Source of the DNA: Augochlora pura
Taxonomy: Eukaryota; Arthropoda; Insecta; Hymenoptera; Halictidae
Length of the DNA stretch: 64,000 nucleotides
Assembly (NCBI RefSeq): GCF_028453695.1
Contig: NC_135774.1
Span: 9,672,001-9,736,000 of the forward strand
Reading direction: 5' to 3'
The notes under the pieces are model-generated. The model ran no database searches. It was given only the letters and a program-made list of their open reading frames with translations, and was not told the origin of the DNA. The translations under genes and the position numbers were made by a program. This document shows, in pieces, positions 34,101-49,100 of the stretch (position 1 is the first letter of the stretch; the number at the start of each line of letters is the position of its first letter).

Positions 34101-37100
34101 TAATTTAGATAATAAAGGGTTCAATCTCATTAAACGAATAAATATTATTATTGTTATAGTTATTTAAAAACTTTAAGAACGAGAAGTAGTCGAAATTGGT
34201 ATGATTTTAGCTGTTCTATTCGTTCGAAACAAAATACCAAGAAATTTTACTATCGCATTGACTATCGATAATTAAGAAAAATGGTACAATTTTAAAGTGG
34301 CAATATTCACTTTTTTCAGCTTTTTAACTTCAACAGGCTAAAAATTAGTGACGTGAAAATAATCCAACGTGGGTGAAATAGGTTGAGTAGATCTTGAGAT
34401 ATCATAGCAATAAATTAAAATGGCATAGTTTTAGGTTTTCCCACCATTCAAATAAACATCAAAAAACAATTAATCTACCAACCTAGAACCATAGAGAAAA
34501 CCTTGCTTTTGTTAAAGGGAGGCACTGAATTTCCATTTCTCTTGTCGTTCTGCATGGATCACGATGTGTTTTTATTCCTTTTTGCAGCCTATGCACTATA
34601 TCGTATATTATTGCTATCGGTTCAGACAGATCGTTAAAATAGCTTCGTATAACTTTGTCAATTTATCGAACACAATAATATCGTTTGATAGAAATATTTT
34701 CACGAAATGAAATTGAAAAAAGTAGGTTTTTCGGTGGTTCTATACAAGAATAAACATTTGAATATCTTACACTCTGTCGGAAGTAGCTGTAAGCGCCGAA
34801 AAATTTACTGTGTTCCAGTTACAATTCACCTTCATGAGAATCCTATTCGTGCAACTGCGTCGATTGTACAGAGATCGATAGAATTTCTGTAGGAGAATAG
34901 ATTTTCTTCTACGAGTCAAACGCGACTCGAGTGCTCGAAAAAGGGCACCGATTACAGGGGGGACTGTTCACATCAGCATTCAATGTCCGGTAGGCAAATA
35001 GCACGCCGTGCTACGATCGTCCTTGCTCAAGAGATGTAAGATTCACTTGACCCAGGATAGGAGGGCCATGATTGTCAAAGGACACCGGGAAACTAGCAGC
35101 CTAGCAATCAGGCGTGAAAGTTTATGTAGCACATGTTCTATGCTAGTCATTTGATAATGACGGTGTAGCGGAGGTAGTTGTTGCAAAATTCCTATTTATC
35201 GAATAAGACGTATTCTATTTTATTATTATTTTTATTTTATTATCCATAAGATGAATTAGGCTAAAGAATTATAATAAGATCAATAATTTCGAAAAGTGAA
35301 TTAATACAAGCAAGGAATTCTATTTATACAAAATATTTAAAAAACATATATATATATATAAATAAAATGCGTTAAAACAGGTAGTTGCTGCTATTAAACA
35401 AAACGAATTTGTAACTTAATATCGAGATTGAAATTTTTCATAATTTATGCATGAAATATTTATTTTTCTCGAAATACCCGAATATTAATGAGAAACGACA
35501 ATGTGATAAACTTAATTAAATAGGTATTGTATTAATAAGTGTTATTACAAGACAAAAGTTATTTAATTTAATTTAACATATTTATATATGCAGGTAACTC
35601 CCATCTTTTACAGTACAGAACTAAAAATTACTATTAATACAATAGATAATCTGTCAATCATCGACTTAAGGGGAACAGTTTATATAAACTCATTTTGAAT
35701 TTTGTAATATTGGCCACTATTGTCGTTATCAATTAGAAAAATTCTGCAAAAAGAATAAGAATCCGCACTAAACGAGCAGAATCAGATCCTAAAGCATATC
35801 TATATCATTAATCGCGAGGAAATGGCGAATCGTTTCGCAGAATAAGTGTGATACCAGAACCGCGTAGGTTAATCAAAGCAAAAGAATAAAGAAATAGTAT
35901 CGCGACGAAAAATTAATGAAAGCGACCGCTGAGACGGGCGACTAGAATGCGTGAAACGAATTGCTCGGTACCCGTCTAGGTACGCGGAAAACGCAGTTGC
36001 ACCGCGCCGGTGTAACAGGGGCGATAACGATCCGGCGCGACGCGACGGTTACGAATTTTGATAAAAACAGCCAGCCGGTTATTTATCCGCACGCGAAACT
36101 TGCGTCGCGACGCCGCGGCGTCGTGTTCGAATAGGGTCTGCCGAAGGGCTACGCGGAGCCGACCCTCCTCCTGCACGCCTTCGACCTTCCACCTTCTGTG
36201 TACCGCCTGCCGCTCGGGGCGCATGAATTCCGAGTGATACGCTCTCCCTAGTTTTATCATCGAGTCCGTCGACCCCAGACGAACCATGGAATATTAATCT
36301 AACATCGACGCCGCGAAAATCGACCTTATTCTAACTGCATACATATTTGCGAACGCCGATCCCGCACCGCGCTCAATTCTACCGCGGTCTATATCTATAA
36401 CGCGAGGGTCGGTACGTGTATCCAATTCGATCCACGTATGAAATATTAATAACTCTATGCGAGAATATATCGGCGTAATGCTTATCCGTGTTTAATTCAT
36501 CGGCGAACCAAAGATTAAACCATGCAAATTATTCGATCGACGGCCATTCAAATTTCGCATCGACCGCATTTCCATTTTTTTTTTTTTTTTATCCGACCGT
36601 ACGATCCCCGCCACGCATACATATGTATGCATGTATCCCGAAGAAAACAATGGATATAACGGCGGGGCCGTGGAAACGCGTTGCCGCGAACACACCAACG
36701 AAACACACGGGACAAGTATCTCTTGTTTCATGACCTTAATTGAGGATCATTAATTTCTTCTTAATGATCGATCGGAGCACTCTTCGTTAATTATTCTCCT
36801 TCAGAGTCTCACGCCTGGATGTGTTCATACAACGTTGCCCGCCTCCGCGCCACGACCGGGGGGGAGGGGGGAGGGGACCGTCCGCAATTCCGGCGAGCGA
36901 CAAACGATGGAGTGGATTACAATCGCGGGAATATTATGCAGAAATGACGGGCAGACCTTGCGCAGGGACCGGAGCGTGTCCCCGGGTGTACGCGTCGCTA
37001 GAAATTTGGCCAATTGTATCGCATCCGATCAGCGCGGGCGATTAATTACCCGTTCGTTTGTCTATTAAATTCGATAATCCGAGATTTACGTCGCTCCTCC

Positions 37101-40100
37101 GCTGCCGCGAGCACACGTAAGCCCAGAATTCAATGTAGGCTAGTGGAGCCGCTTACCATGGGGCGACCAATTTCGGCCATGTTCCCGGAATAATTTACTT
37201 TGTATCAATAGAATAAGACACGTTAAATTCGTATATTCCTTTGTTTTCTTATTCCTTTATCATCAAATGTTTCTATTCTGTCATTTCGTTCATCTTTCTG
37301 TTTTAAACTTTATTTCGTTTATTTCTGATTGAAAAAATTTAATATGTCTGGTTAGAGACATTATCTGCTAGAGTAGTAGCATTGAGATATATATATAATT
37401 AACCTCATATTTATTAGGTAAAACAGAAATTGTTTCTTGTAATAATTTTAGTAAGAAAACAGCGTGGCGATATTATTACGTTCTTCGCGCATATTTACAA
37501 TTTTATATTCCAGCTATAGATTTTTGCCAATAAAGCATAAAATCCGGTCTATTAATGACGATTCGACCGTAAATAGATAAAATAAGATAAAAACACGGAG
37601 TTCTTTTACGGCGAATAATAAACGAAAGACACGGGAATTGGTCGACGCACAGTAACCAGGCCCCGGTGGCCTACGTTTTGTAGCCGGCTGGCCGACCGCG
37701 TTTCGAAGGTTGCTGCCACGGACGTTTTCTCTCCTTCGACAATTAAAATTTTGAGTGCCTCGAGATAAGCGCTGGTCCAATTTGGACGATATTCCGCGGC
37801 GGAACTTGCGCGAAGTTTTGCGCAAGTTTTAGCGGGTAGGTACTTCGTTTCGCGAAACAGAATAGTCCGGCGAGAGGGCGGGAAAGTAACTGCGGACGTC
37901 GAGTGGCAACTAAGAGGAGAATAAGAGGGGTCAAGAAATCTCTTTGCCCGCGCCGAATGACCTATTTATACTTCACGGTTATCTCCGAGCATTTATTTGG
38001 CTCTGGTTTGTCGGCCAGAAAAAAGAAATCGATAATCGCCGTGGCAGCGGCGGTGGCTCGCGGAGAGGCCGGAGAGAGGCCGTGGCAATTTCGCGAGGGA
38101 AGGCTGTGGAGATTTGAAAAAACGAAACGCTCTTGTCGTGGAACACGCTATTTATCTGCGACCGCCCCCGGGGAGCAGTCCAGGCGGCAGAGAGCAAAGA
38201 AAAAAGCACCGGCGGGCGCCTAGAGAACCGTTCTCACGAATTCTCCGCGCGGCATCATCGAACCGACGAGTTTTCCAGACGCGAGACAGAAGCCGCGCCG
38301 GTGCCTCGAGGTCTGTGCATGGAACCTGTTTCCCTTTCAAGTAGTAACGACCAAGCAAACGTCAGGCCGAGGAATCGACGCCGCTCGACGCAGCGATGCA
38401 ACGTGTGATGCGCCGCGTTAAATATTTCCGCCAGCGCGCGTCCGGAGCACATACATCACGCGAGCTCGAACGAAAACGGGGATGGCGGGGATGAACAAGC
38501 TCAAACGACGAAGAAATTGGAAGCAAAGCAGAGAGAGAACTCGATACGCTCCGACAGCTTGAAAGTTCCAGTCGAACGGCGGAACGGCTATACCTGTCGC
38601 TACGTTTACACGTATATTTAACGACGATACAGGCCCGATGCACTCCCCAACGAATTCACCGGCGCATATCGCACACAGGCAACCGCGACCTCAAAACTTC
38701 CACTAATAGAAACGTTCGCCGCAAATAAATGTCGAAACGAGAACCGTTCGCTGCAGGCTTTTGTTTCGCCCGCGATACGCGGCCACGCAAGAAACCCGAC
38801 AATGCACACTCGAGGTGTTGATAAGTTTAATTGCGAGCAGGCTCGCCACTTTCACGCCAGCCCGCCGACATTTTCAATTTTACAAGTTGCGGGCGCGAAA
38901 ATCTCCCGGCCGGCACTCTCGCGTAGCTGCGCGCAGTGTACCTGGCCGAAACGTGGGAACGACTAGAATTTACTTAATCGATTCATGAATTAATAGATTA
39001 TTAGTCAATTTCATACATTATGACTCATTGGTCACTGTTTCTCATTAAATAATTCATTGACGAACCTTTGGAGAAAATTTTTGTAAGGCAAAAAGTTGCT
39101 TCAAATGACCTCAGGAAACAATCATTTCCCAATTGTGAGTGAATTTTGGGACATCCTGTAGAACTGACATTATATCCGTCCTGTAACTATTATTTTTCCC
39201 TTCTATTCAATACATAATAAACATTTTTGGTAACCGCAGCCGCAGATCATTAGTATAGAGAAAGTATCAAATGAATGTAATTATACTTGTAATACTTATA
39301 ATATCTAAATGTACTAGAATACATATATTTGTTACGTTAAATGGAAGTAATAACAGATATGCACAGTTGAAATCCATAGCTGAAAAATAACAGTTGCAGA
39401 GTCGATATAATATCTGTTCTGAAGTGTCGAAATCGAAACCGATATAATCCAAAACCGATATACATAGCGCAGAACCGATATGAGATTTTTTCGATTCTTC
39501 ATAACTGTTTCAGCCAGCATAGAACAGTTTGGAACGGTTATTTCCGGAAGCTTTTCAATTCCCGTTTATAATATTCACGAGAAATAAAGAGAAACTATCG
39601 CACGAATTCCTTGCATTATACAAGGCATGTACGAATCAGACGAAACTATACAAGTCAATCCGCAATATCCGCTGCAAATCTCTGCAAACACTGCAGGATG
39701 AAAGTGTAAATTAAGAATCTGCATAATATAAAATCTTGATACTATGTGTAAATATAAAATCTTGATAATATATACAAATATAAAATCTTTACGATATGTA
39801 TAAATATAAAATCTTTACGATATGTATAAGTATAAAATCTTTACGATATGTATAAATATAAAATCTTAACAAGAATATTGCCAGGATGTTGAGGCGCATT
39901 TTAATGCGATACGAGTATTATATTCGTAACGAAAACACGGGAACATTTTGTTAAATCGTGTGACAGAATGAAATTAGGAAGTAAGAATTAAATGAAATGA
40001 AAAATGGACAGCGTAAAAATGAATTTCGAGAACCGAGGGAATAATTCCGTCGGCCGCGTATCGGCGAGCACGGCAGTGAAAGCGTTAAAACGAACCGACG

Positions 40101-43100
40101 ATAAAGTTCGTTTTCAGAAGTTGCGACCTCGGCTTCTGAATTTGGGACCGCTCCCGAGGCGGGGCAAGGTGTTTCTGCAATTTCGCCGGGCGACTTTGCG
40201 ATTAATTTCGCGACACGAAATTTCAGTAGCCCGGGAACGAAACTTGGTCGGCGAAGTGGCTCCCAAGTTTTGATCGATACACGACACGGAATAAAGATAC
40301 GCAGTGCCGACGCGGCGGTCTATCGCAACGCGAATCCACTTTGCCGGGCCTGTCGCACCGCCGCCCTGAAAACAGAGAGCGGGAGCGTAGATTCCGTCGT
40401 TAAACGTGCGCGGCGGGTTATACCGACACGTGAGAAAACAGCGCGCCCCACGTGCGCTGTTTCTCTAATTCGGGGTTTGATGCTGATCGGCCGATATTCC
40501 TGTCGCGTCGCGAATTTCAACCGGGGATCGCGATCGGCGCGCGTGCACAAATCCCTGTACGGGTGCAACGAAAAATCCATTCCGGCGGCCCCGCCGAGAA
40601 TCGGTCGCCGTGAAAGCGGCAAATGGGAGAACTTTGATGGCGAGAAAGTGTAGACCACCGTAATTATATCGAACACCGAATTTCACTCTGTCCGGCAAGC
40701 CGCGCTCCGCGCCGGAGTTACTCGGCCCCGGCCGCCGCTGGTAATTTTCATTCGCTTAGCAACGCCCGAAGTATTAAACGGCTTAATCTGGCTCTTGCTC
40801 GCGGTAATTGCTGCGGAATTAGTTATCGCGCAACTATGTGAAAAATGCATGCAATCTGTTGCGGGATTCGCTTATTGATCGTCCAGAGACGGGGCGCAAC
40901 GATTGTTCAGCGGGTTATCTTATCGGGACAGTCCGACATCGTAACGCACGATAATGACGTAGTTTCTTTCGCGCGGCGAAGATACGGCTCGTAAATCGAT
41001 TCCGGAGTCATAAATTCGATTCCCATATTTTTTTTTTCCCCAGCGTAATGAAAATACACGGGAGCGCGCAACCTGCCACTGGCGGGGACAAATCGTTTGT
41101 CGTTCGCCGCAGTCGGGCGATAACGCACGGCGAATCAAGCTGTCCGACAACGAAAACCTTAAAAAAAAACTGTCCCTTTAGCGCGGCGTTGTCGAAACAC
41201 AACGGATGAGTTTAGCAAACGTTTGACGTGTTCTCATCCGGAATGGAGAACCTCGAAGACACGTTTCGTTTTAATCTCTTGCCTCGGGATTTATTCTGAA
41301 AGAAGCGTACGTGCGCGAGGTATTGCGCTCGGCATAACTCTAAACGAGGAGTTATGACGAAATCAAATATTTTTATGTGTTTACATAAATCTAAAAATTA
41401 TTTCATTTGTGATAGAGCAGATTGATAAAATAACGCTAATATTTAATGAAAACTGAAAGATGTCATTGCTAAGTTACAGTGGAAAAAATTCTGGATGTAA
41501 CATGTTTTTCATTTTTACGATTTATCTCTAATATTCAGTCACCGTTTCAGCTTTGTAACGTTATTCGGTCGCTCGATCGTATCCAAGCCGCGCACTCCGC
41601 AGAATTCATCATCTCACTTTCTCTGTATCTATTACTCCGTTTATTGCGTATTTATTCTCTGTTCTTTGAATATAATTTGTTTGATTAACGCAAGTTCTTT
41701 TCATCCGTATTGACCATTCTCCGATACTCGAAGCCACTAAATCGTTTAAATCAATAGCTAGAGATTTCTACAAAGGTTGTTCTTAATTATTGTGAACAAG
41801 ATGTACTGAGAATTTAAATTCCTTTTTAATTTTGTTTGTTTTCTAATAATTTGTTATAATTATAGTGACAGAATTTTAGGTAGCAAACGGGCAAGGGAAT
41901 GTGCAAATATCGTGATCATTTTTCTGTTAACTGCTACAAGAAATTGATGTGGTTTTCCGGCATTTCAATATACGGCAAATATTGACTGTCAAATTCCAAT
42001 TTGGTATACAAAATTTACGGACGTGCTGGTTATTTTTATTTATATGGTTAAATTGCTTTTTATTTATATGGTTAAATTGCTTTTTATTTTTATAACTGAA
42101 TTCTACGAATGTATATCGTGTGAATAGATTTGTGGTTCAGTAGAAGTCTGAGATTTAAGGGGACATTATGTACATTATGTTAATAATTATCGACACAAAG
42201 TAACTTTTACATTTGTACTGAGATTCAAACAAAAATTTAACAATGCTTCATATTTGTATATATTTTTGTAATAAAAATAATGAAAAGTAGAAGTGTAGTG
42301 CAAATATGATATTTTGTCAAGGTTTCGTTTAGGTATCAGTAACAATGTAAAAGTTACTATGACTTTATAATTATGCGAACCTCTATATATGCATAGGTTC
42401 CACCTTGAGTGGTGAAGGTTTTGGAATTTTAAGGGGTAGCACGGTAAGCTCGGAGTTTTGAAGATGATGTGGCGAGGTAAAGGTTCGAATATGATACGCC
42501 AAGGACAAAGGTTGCGGATGAGAAGGGTCCCAATTACCGAGGTTGTACGGAGTACCACCAATTTCATTTATTTTAACGACAATCGCGGTACTACGCAAAG
42601 AATTACAAACAATAAAACCTGAATATGACATTTGATATTATATTAATAGAATAAAAACCATTTAAGTGCTGCATTTCTTTACCGTATTTTTTGAAAAAAA
42701 TTATTAAAGGATATATAATATCTTATTATTATAAGGGATATACATATAAATGCTAATTTACATGAATGGTCATAATTTTAAATAGTTCATTTCCAATCGA
42801 CTGAAACAGGAAGTATAAACATTGACGTTTCTCGTTCAGTTTCAGAATAAATAGAGCAGCATGTAACTGGTACACGTTTTTGAACTCTTGCAGTATTACC
42901 GACGTTCCATAATTAATGTGCATAACCTACAAATTTGTAGAAGTACCGGCTGCGTTCGTGCCTCATGTTTAATACAATTTATGTACTTCAATCATTTACT
43001 AAGTTCGATAGTTTATGCGCCAGCTAATTTAGTATAAATATATTTAAAAATCGAAATGCGAGAAAAGTTCATTTCTACGTTTTCAATCGAAAATATGTAG

Positions 43101-46100
43101 GAAAATGATGTCAGTATCTGAGACTCTTATCCTAAAGCTTGAAGATGAGTGAGGATGTTCGCTAAGAAGGCAGTAAAGTGACGTTGATAAAAAATATAAT
43201 ATTAAGATTGATAACTAGACTGCGGATTTTATGCATTTATCACAAAAATGAGTGACTGAAATATGAAATTGTTGAAGTATTTAATTATTTTATTACGCTA
43301 CTTTCAACATATCAAAATAATTAAAAGAAACTATATATTTTTGTTTCATAAAATCGTCTCGGAAAATGATAACTGATTATCGTAAGAATAATAATGCCAA
43401 TAATAACAATAATAAATATAATTAAATCCGAGACAGCGGGGTGAGATGTAACGTTAGCATGTTCGTGTTTAAGAGAAAACATGATGTGGGTTCCCCTTTG
43501 GCAACAGCTCGGAACGAGGCCTAAGCTCGTCGGATGGAAAGACAAGATGGTAGTAGAGCCGCGTTCGATTTCAGACGCTCGTTTCGAATAAAATTCCCAT
43601 TTTTCTCGCTCCGTCCCGTGTTCCCCCGGCGGGATAACAAGAAAAATATTGGGACTCGAGACGTGATACGTCGAGCACGAGAGGAAATCACTTTGCTAAA
43701 TTTGGACGTAAACCCGTTTACCGTTTCCGCTCGAACGGAAGAAAGGTTCGCGGAACGGGCATTGGAAACGAATCGGTAAGTGGCGCGGTTTTCTCTTTGT
43801 TCCGTGCCACGGCAACAATCGGCTCGCGAGACATCGCGATTTTATGTCTTCCGGCGGTGTAGACGGTCCCTCTTTTAGGAAATGAAGCAATTTTGAGGCA
43901 CGTCGGCGGGAAGGTGACTCCGGCAGCTCCATTTGTCTCTCTTCACGTGCTCGAAATTTCGTAGAGGTCGGATTTAGAGGAACGCGGTACACCTCGCTGG
44001 AAATTGCAGAGTTATAATCGTCGGCTGCCTCAATCACGAGCGATAAAGTTCCCGGAGGTAACGCCTCTCTCGGCCGTTCTCTTTAAGCCGTGTCGTAGAA
44101 CGATCGTTCTAAATATAACTCTTACAATATAAAATAAATACAACTGTTCAACTTTCGTATTTCTACATATTCTGCTTTCCTATGTATTCACAACTCCGGT
44201 GGAACTTCGAAATTCAGAACATTCACACTTCGCCTACCGGATGGGGAGATCTCCCACATTTACCTTAGCAACGCGTGGCCCCCTTTCTGCTCACTTCTTT
44301 TGTGCTGTCTGGAGTATTTTACAATTCATGGAGTACTTTTTCTTTATTCATAAGACACATTGTTCATTGCTCAAAATTTAATTCCCAAAAATTTTTATGC
44401 TAATCAGTATTATAATTTTTGTAAGGATTTGTAAGGAGTACGGATNNNNNNNNNNNNNNNNNNNNNNNNNNNNNNNNNNNNNNNNNNNNNNNNNNNNNNN
44501 NNNNNNNNNNNNNNNNNNNNNNNNNNNNNNNNNNNNNNNNNNNNNTTAATGCATAAATGTGTTTTTAACACTAGATTTACAGAGAACTGAAAGCAGCTGT
44601 TTTATATTAATTAATGAAAGTAACAGTAGACTTTTTATTCGGAATTTTTGCATGTAGTATTATAATATTTGTCACAAGTAATACATATATTGTATAAATA
44701 GCTCATTAATGTATCTTTACAATCTGAATAATCGTAAATTAAACAAACCCGTAATTTTAATGAGTTTCATAAACCTAGCGTTGACCTGGACAAAGACTGT
44801 ATCTATTTAGACTTTTTACTATTTTTATTATAATATATATTCCTATAAAACGAATCATTCAATCATTTTCCATGAAAGAGCCTTTCCAACTTCAGCATCT
44901 CTAATAATTAATTGTTCCACTAGTCTGTTACATCTCCCTAATATCTCATCCCTCATGATGTTGCAAAACTCAACTTTTCGCTTTGATTAACACTTTAATT
45001 TTACGAAAATTTCGCAGTTGCCAACTCGTTAAAACAAAACGTATGTATCCGGCCATTTAGACTAACTTAACAGGTTTACTGTTAAGTACAGTATGTGACC
45101 CAAAGTCGTACCATTATCTTAATCCTTTGACGCTCCCATTTAATACATAGAACTACTAAACCAGTTCAAACAACTAGCTTCCAATATTTTCTTTCACAGT
45201 CATTAAACTATGTAAGTGTTATTAACCGTGTATTATTTTACCGTGTATTGTATTATTTATATTATTTTATCGAATTTTTACTGAATAAGTCGACCGAAGA
45301 TATTTTTCTGAAACAATACACATTAGTCGCGTTAAGAGTCCTGTAATTCTAGTATTAGAGGATCGCAGCTATTGTTTCAACCACTGTATCAATTCGAATA
45401 AAGCAGTTTCAGACCGGCAGCAGACGTTTAAATCCCGAGCGCCTCGGAGCGTTAGGAGCGGGTTGAAAAACAAAGATAGTTTCCCTAAAGGATCCGGCCA
45501 AGTGGGAAAGGGGTGCTTTCTGGTACAAAGACAGTGTTAGACCGACGAACACTTACCGCAAACCCGTCCTCGAGCAAGTTACGTTCCGATCCGCCTTCTA
45601 CGGCATGTCGTTCGTTCACTTTACGGTCGGAGCGACGCGGTTTTGCGGCCGATACGATTCGATTCGATTCAACGTGTCAGACGCAGAAATCCCGATTCTG
45701 TAAGGGAGCGGATTCACGCGAGTTTGCCGGTAAGCAAATTTTCCGGTGTCGGATCGTGCGCGAAATCTGGCGCACATATCATCCGATTCATACAGCAGCC
45801 ATGCGGCAGCGGCTCGCAGTCGCGTACGCGACGGGGACACAATCGGCTCCATTAGTCTTTGCCCAGACCCGACTGAAACTGTACCGTTTACGCTGCTTTT
45901 AGCGGTTGATGCGGTGATCGTAAACGCTGTCGTTGTTGTTGTCCTGGTCCGCCGGCCAGTTTAAATATGCTACTGTGCACACGCGCGTGCACGCCGGCAT
46001 TCGATAGACGGTCGAACGATGAGTTCACGCGTTTATTAGAGTCGCGGACAAGTATGGGAAAACAAACAGAGACGCCTGTCGGGCGCAGATCCCCTTTAAT

Positions 46101-49100
46101 TAAAGGGGACGCGCCGCCGGGAAACATTTTTATATGATATACAGAGTAGAAACTCCATTTATTTGGAGCCGATTTATGCAAACGAAATTTTCGCCAATGA
46201 CCGGTTTCCTGTGTCCAGCCGTTCCGGCAATTAATTTATCTGAACGCGAACTAGAGTTATTTGGAAACAGAGTTGCACGCAATGGGGACAGTCGGGCTAT
46301 TGTACGTACGAACTAGCTAGTCGTTTATTTATTCGAACAGCCAGAACGAAACCAATAGTCCAATGAAATTCGGAAGATTCGAAAATTGGAGACGCGTAAC
46401 GAAGTTAATTGTTGTTTATTTGTCCAACGTTTGCCTGCAATTGTACGCAGGACCGTTGAAAATATCAAGTTTGTCAGCGAGTTAATTAACATACGTACGA
46501 ACGAAGCTAGGTAAAAATGTTTGAAGTATTGGAAATATTTTTCCTTGTGTGAGACAATGTTTCAAGAATTATTTTTATTTATTGGAAATAGTTGTTTACG
46601 TTGCGGTAAAAAAAAAAATTACTAATCGTTGTAGTATTTTCTTAAGATGTGCCAGAAATAATTCTTTGATACAGTGTAAGTGTTTAAATTTCTATTAATT
46701 AACTATTTTCAAAAATAAGCTTTCTCTGATATTTCTCTCAGTTATTAATTAATGTCACTTGAATATTTACCGATGCATCCTTTTAACAATGTACATGTCT
46801 CTAATGTAAATACGAATATATGAGAGACATACTTGCAGTTGTGCTTGGTCGGCAACATATCACTGTATGACAAACATAAATTATTTATTCCACTTTTTCG
46901 GTGGATACAGATTATATATTAAAGCTTCTATATTCGTATGAAATATTTGTCAGGAAACATTTTTCATATGTACAAACAGCACGAACTTATCACAAAAGTC
47001 ATGGTCTTCCTTGACGATTCGATACCAGTGATCTCGGTTCTACAATTAAGCTTTAATTAGGCTTTAAATTTTAACTCGTTCATTATTTCCACATTTTTCT
47101 GTTTCTTTTTTTAGTATTCTCCTTTCTTCTTTTTCAGGACTTCCAGATTATTCACTCCTTTCTATTTTTTATTTCAGCATGTTCTTCTGCACTTCCAATT
47201 CTTTTTTTCTCGTCCATTCTTCTTTCTTTTTAATTTCATATTCTTCCCTTTTTCATTTCCTTAATGTTGCTATTCTAGCTTAATTTTCTTTCTCGTTCCT
47301 TCTTTCCATTTTCATTGTCTTTGTTGCTCTTGTACATTCAACCTTCTCTATTCTTCACTGCGAATAACGAATAAGTTAGATCAGGGTAGATTAGGTTTAT
47401 AGGTTATGTTCAGTAGATAGCATTATCCCAGTACTACGTATAGTCCTCACCGAATTTTATGTCGCAGACATTTTTTATTAAAAATGCAAAGAAGTTTCCT
47501 TTCCATATTTTTTTGTATAATAAATCAGGTATTTGAATAATAACGAACCTTCCGCTTAATCGGTTTAGAGCAGAGTATATTTATTATTATTATGTTTTCT
47601 TATTACTACATTTACTATTATATATTATATTATACTTATTTTACTAACAGTCTTTTGATAGCCAGAATAGTAGACAAATTATCCATTTTACGTTTATGAA
47701 GGCTGTTGTTTCAAATATTAATACATAAAAAATATAAGAAGGATTAAATATTTTTATTTTGTCAGCTAGAAAATATTCTCACTGAATTATATAAAATTCT
47801 AGACAACAAATTAGTTTCCACGCGTTTTAACTCCTTACGCTACAATTTCTTTCGAAGATGATAAATAACTGTTTACCAGTAATAAATTCCTACGCAAGCA
47901 GATAATTTACATTCACCTGTACGAATCATCCGTTCCATGTTTAAATATTGATAATAGAAGGGAAGAATTTTATTTCGATTTGAAACTCGAGAATCACATC
48001 CATATTTAATAGATCATGTTCCAGATCTTCGAAACAAGCCTGACACGAGACGGGGTTAATCTTAACATTTTCGCGGCACGGAACCTAGTCTTACGTCATT
48101 TCAAAGTCTTTCCCTGAATACGGAATACGCAGATCTACGTCATTTGAATTATACACGCAATACGTCATATTTAACTATTAAAAATCTATTCTTCTATATA
48201 CATTCGTAATGTTTAATCTGTTGAACGACAAATAATAGAAAATAGATTTTTAAAATTTCTAAATAGATTTAGAAATTATGTCGAATTCAGGTAAACGTTT
48301 CCACGTTCGCCCGTCGCGAAAGTGTTAATAAAAGAAAAATATTCCCCAGTAACGGTTACACCGACAGTAATGGGCGCATTTACCCTAAATGGTGTTTCAT
48401 TGTGCCAAACGAACGATCGAAAATATCGTGTCAACGGTCGCGCGAGCAGAATTTCGTAGCAGTGATTCTCTAATAAACGACTAATAGTCGTCTGCCGCAT
48501 CGCGTCGGCCGACTCTTGACAAATCCACTCGCGGAGTTCAATCCATTTGATTTCGATTGAAATTACGCGCGAGTTTTCCAATAACGGGGACCCCGGCAGT
48601 AGCCCGATCCAGCCTGGCATTTAAAACGCATCGAACAACGTTCACACGCGTTACCTTTTAATTATATTATATTTTTATCTGGAAACCTTTCGCGTAGCCG
48701 AACTTATTATTTTCCAGTGCTGCATAAAAGGCTGACCTCGCCTCGTCACCATGACACGAAAAAAGTTGCGCGGCATTGTTTGAATATGCTCATCCACCGA
48801 AAACAGAACTTCCCTTGCGCACTTGCTCTGCAGGAACAGCGCGATAAATAGAAAGAAGGAGAGCACGGTTTATTCAGCGAAGAGGCGCGCGCGTGTATGC
48901 CGCGAGTAGGTGGCCCCGCTCGCGAAAAAGCCAATGTCTCTCACGAAATCTCTTTGACCGTGCCCGTATAATCGGAATGATCCAGCTTCTTTTCGACGAA
49001 CAGGAAGCGTGGGGCGTCGCGACGCGTGTCGTCAGGATTGCGCAAGGCTGGGGGAGAAGATGAAAGTGTTTCAGGGGTAAAGCGTGGAATTAAAAATAGT

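Larger units (their letters stand above)
28103..44445 (+). other. Elk: Elk intron 1, part before the assembly gap
   Basis: First 16.3 kb of a 22.4-kb intron. Composition alternates between GC/CpG-rich blocks (about 29460-30420, 31920-33320, 35940-36480, 36800-38950, 40020-41330) and AT-rich blocks (30750-31680, 33680-35940, 37200-37560, 38990-39990, 41350-43500). No nested gene could be supported on either strand; the longest open frames lack domains. It contains the C tract at 32260, the minisatellite at 39724 and several dispersed repeats listed separately. Confidence 0.6.
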
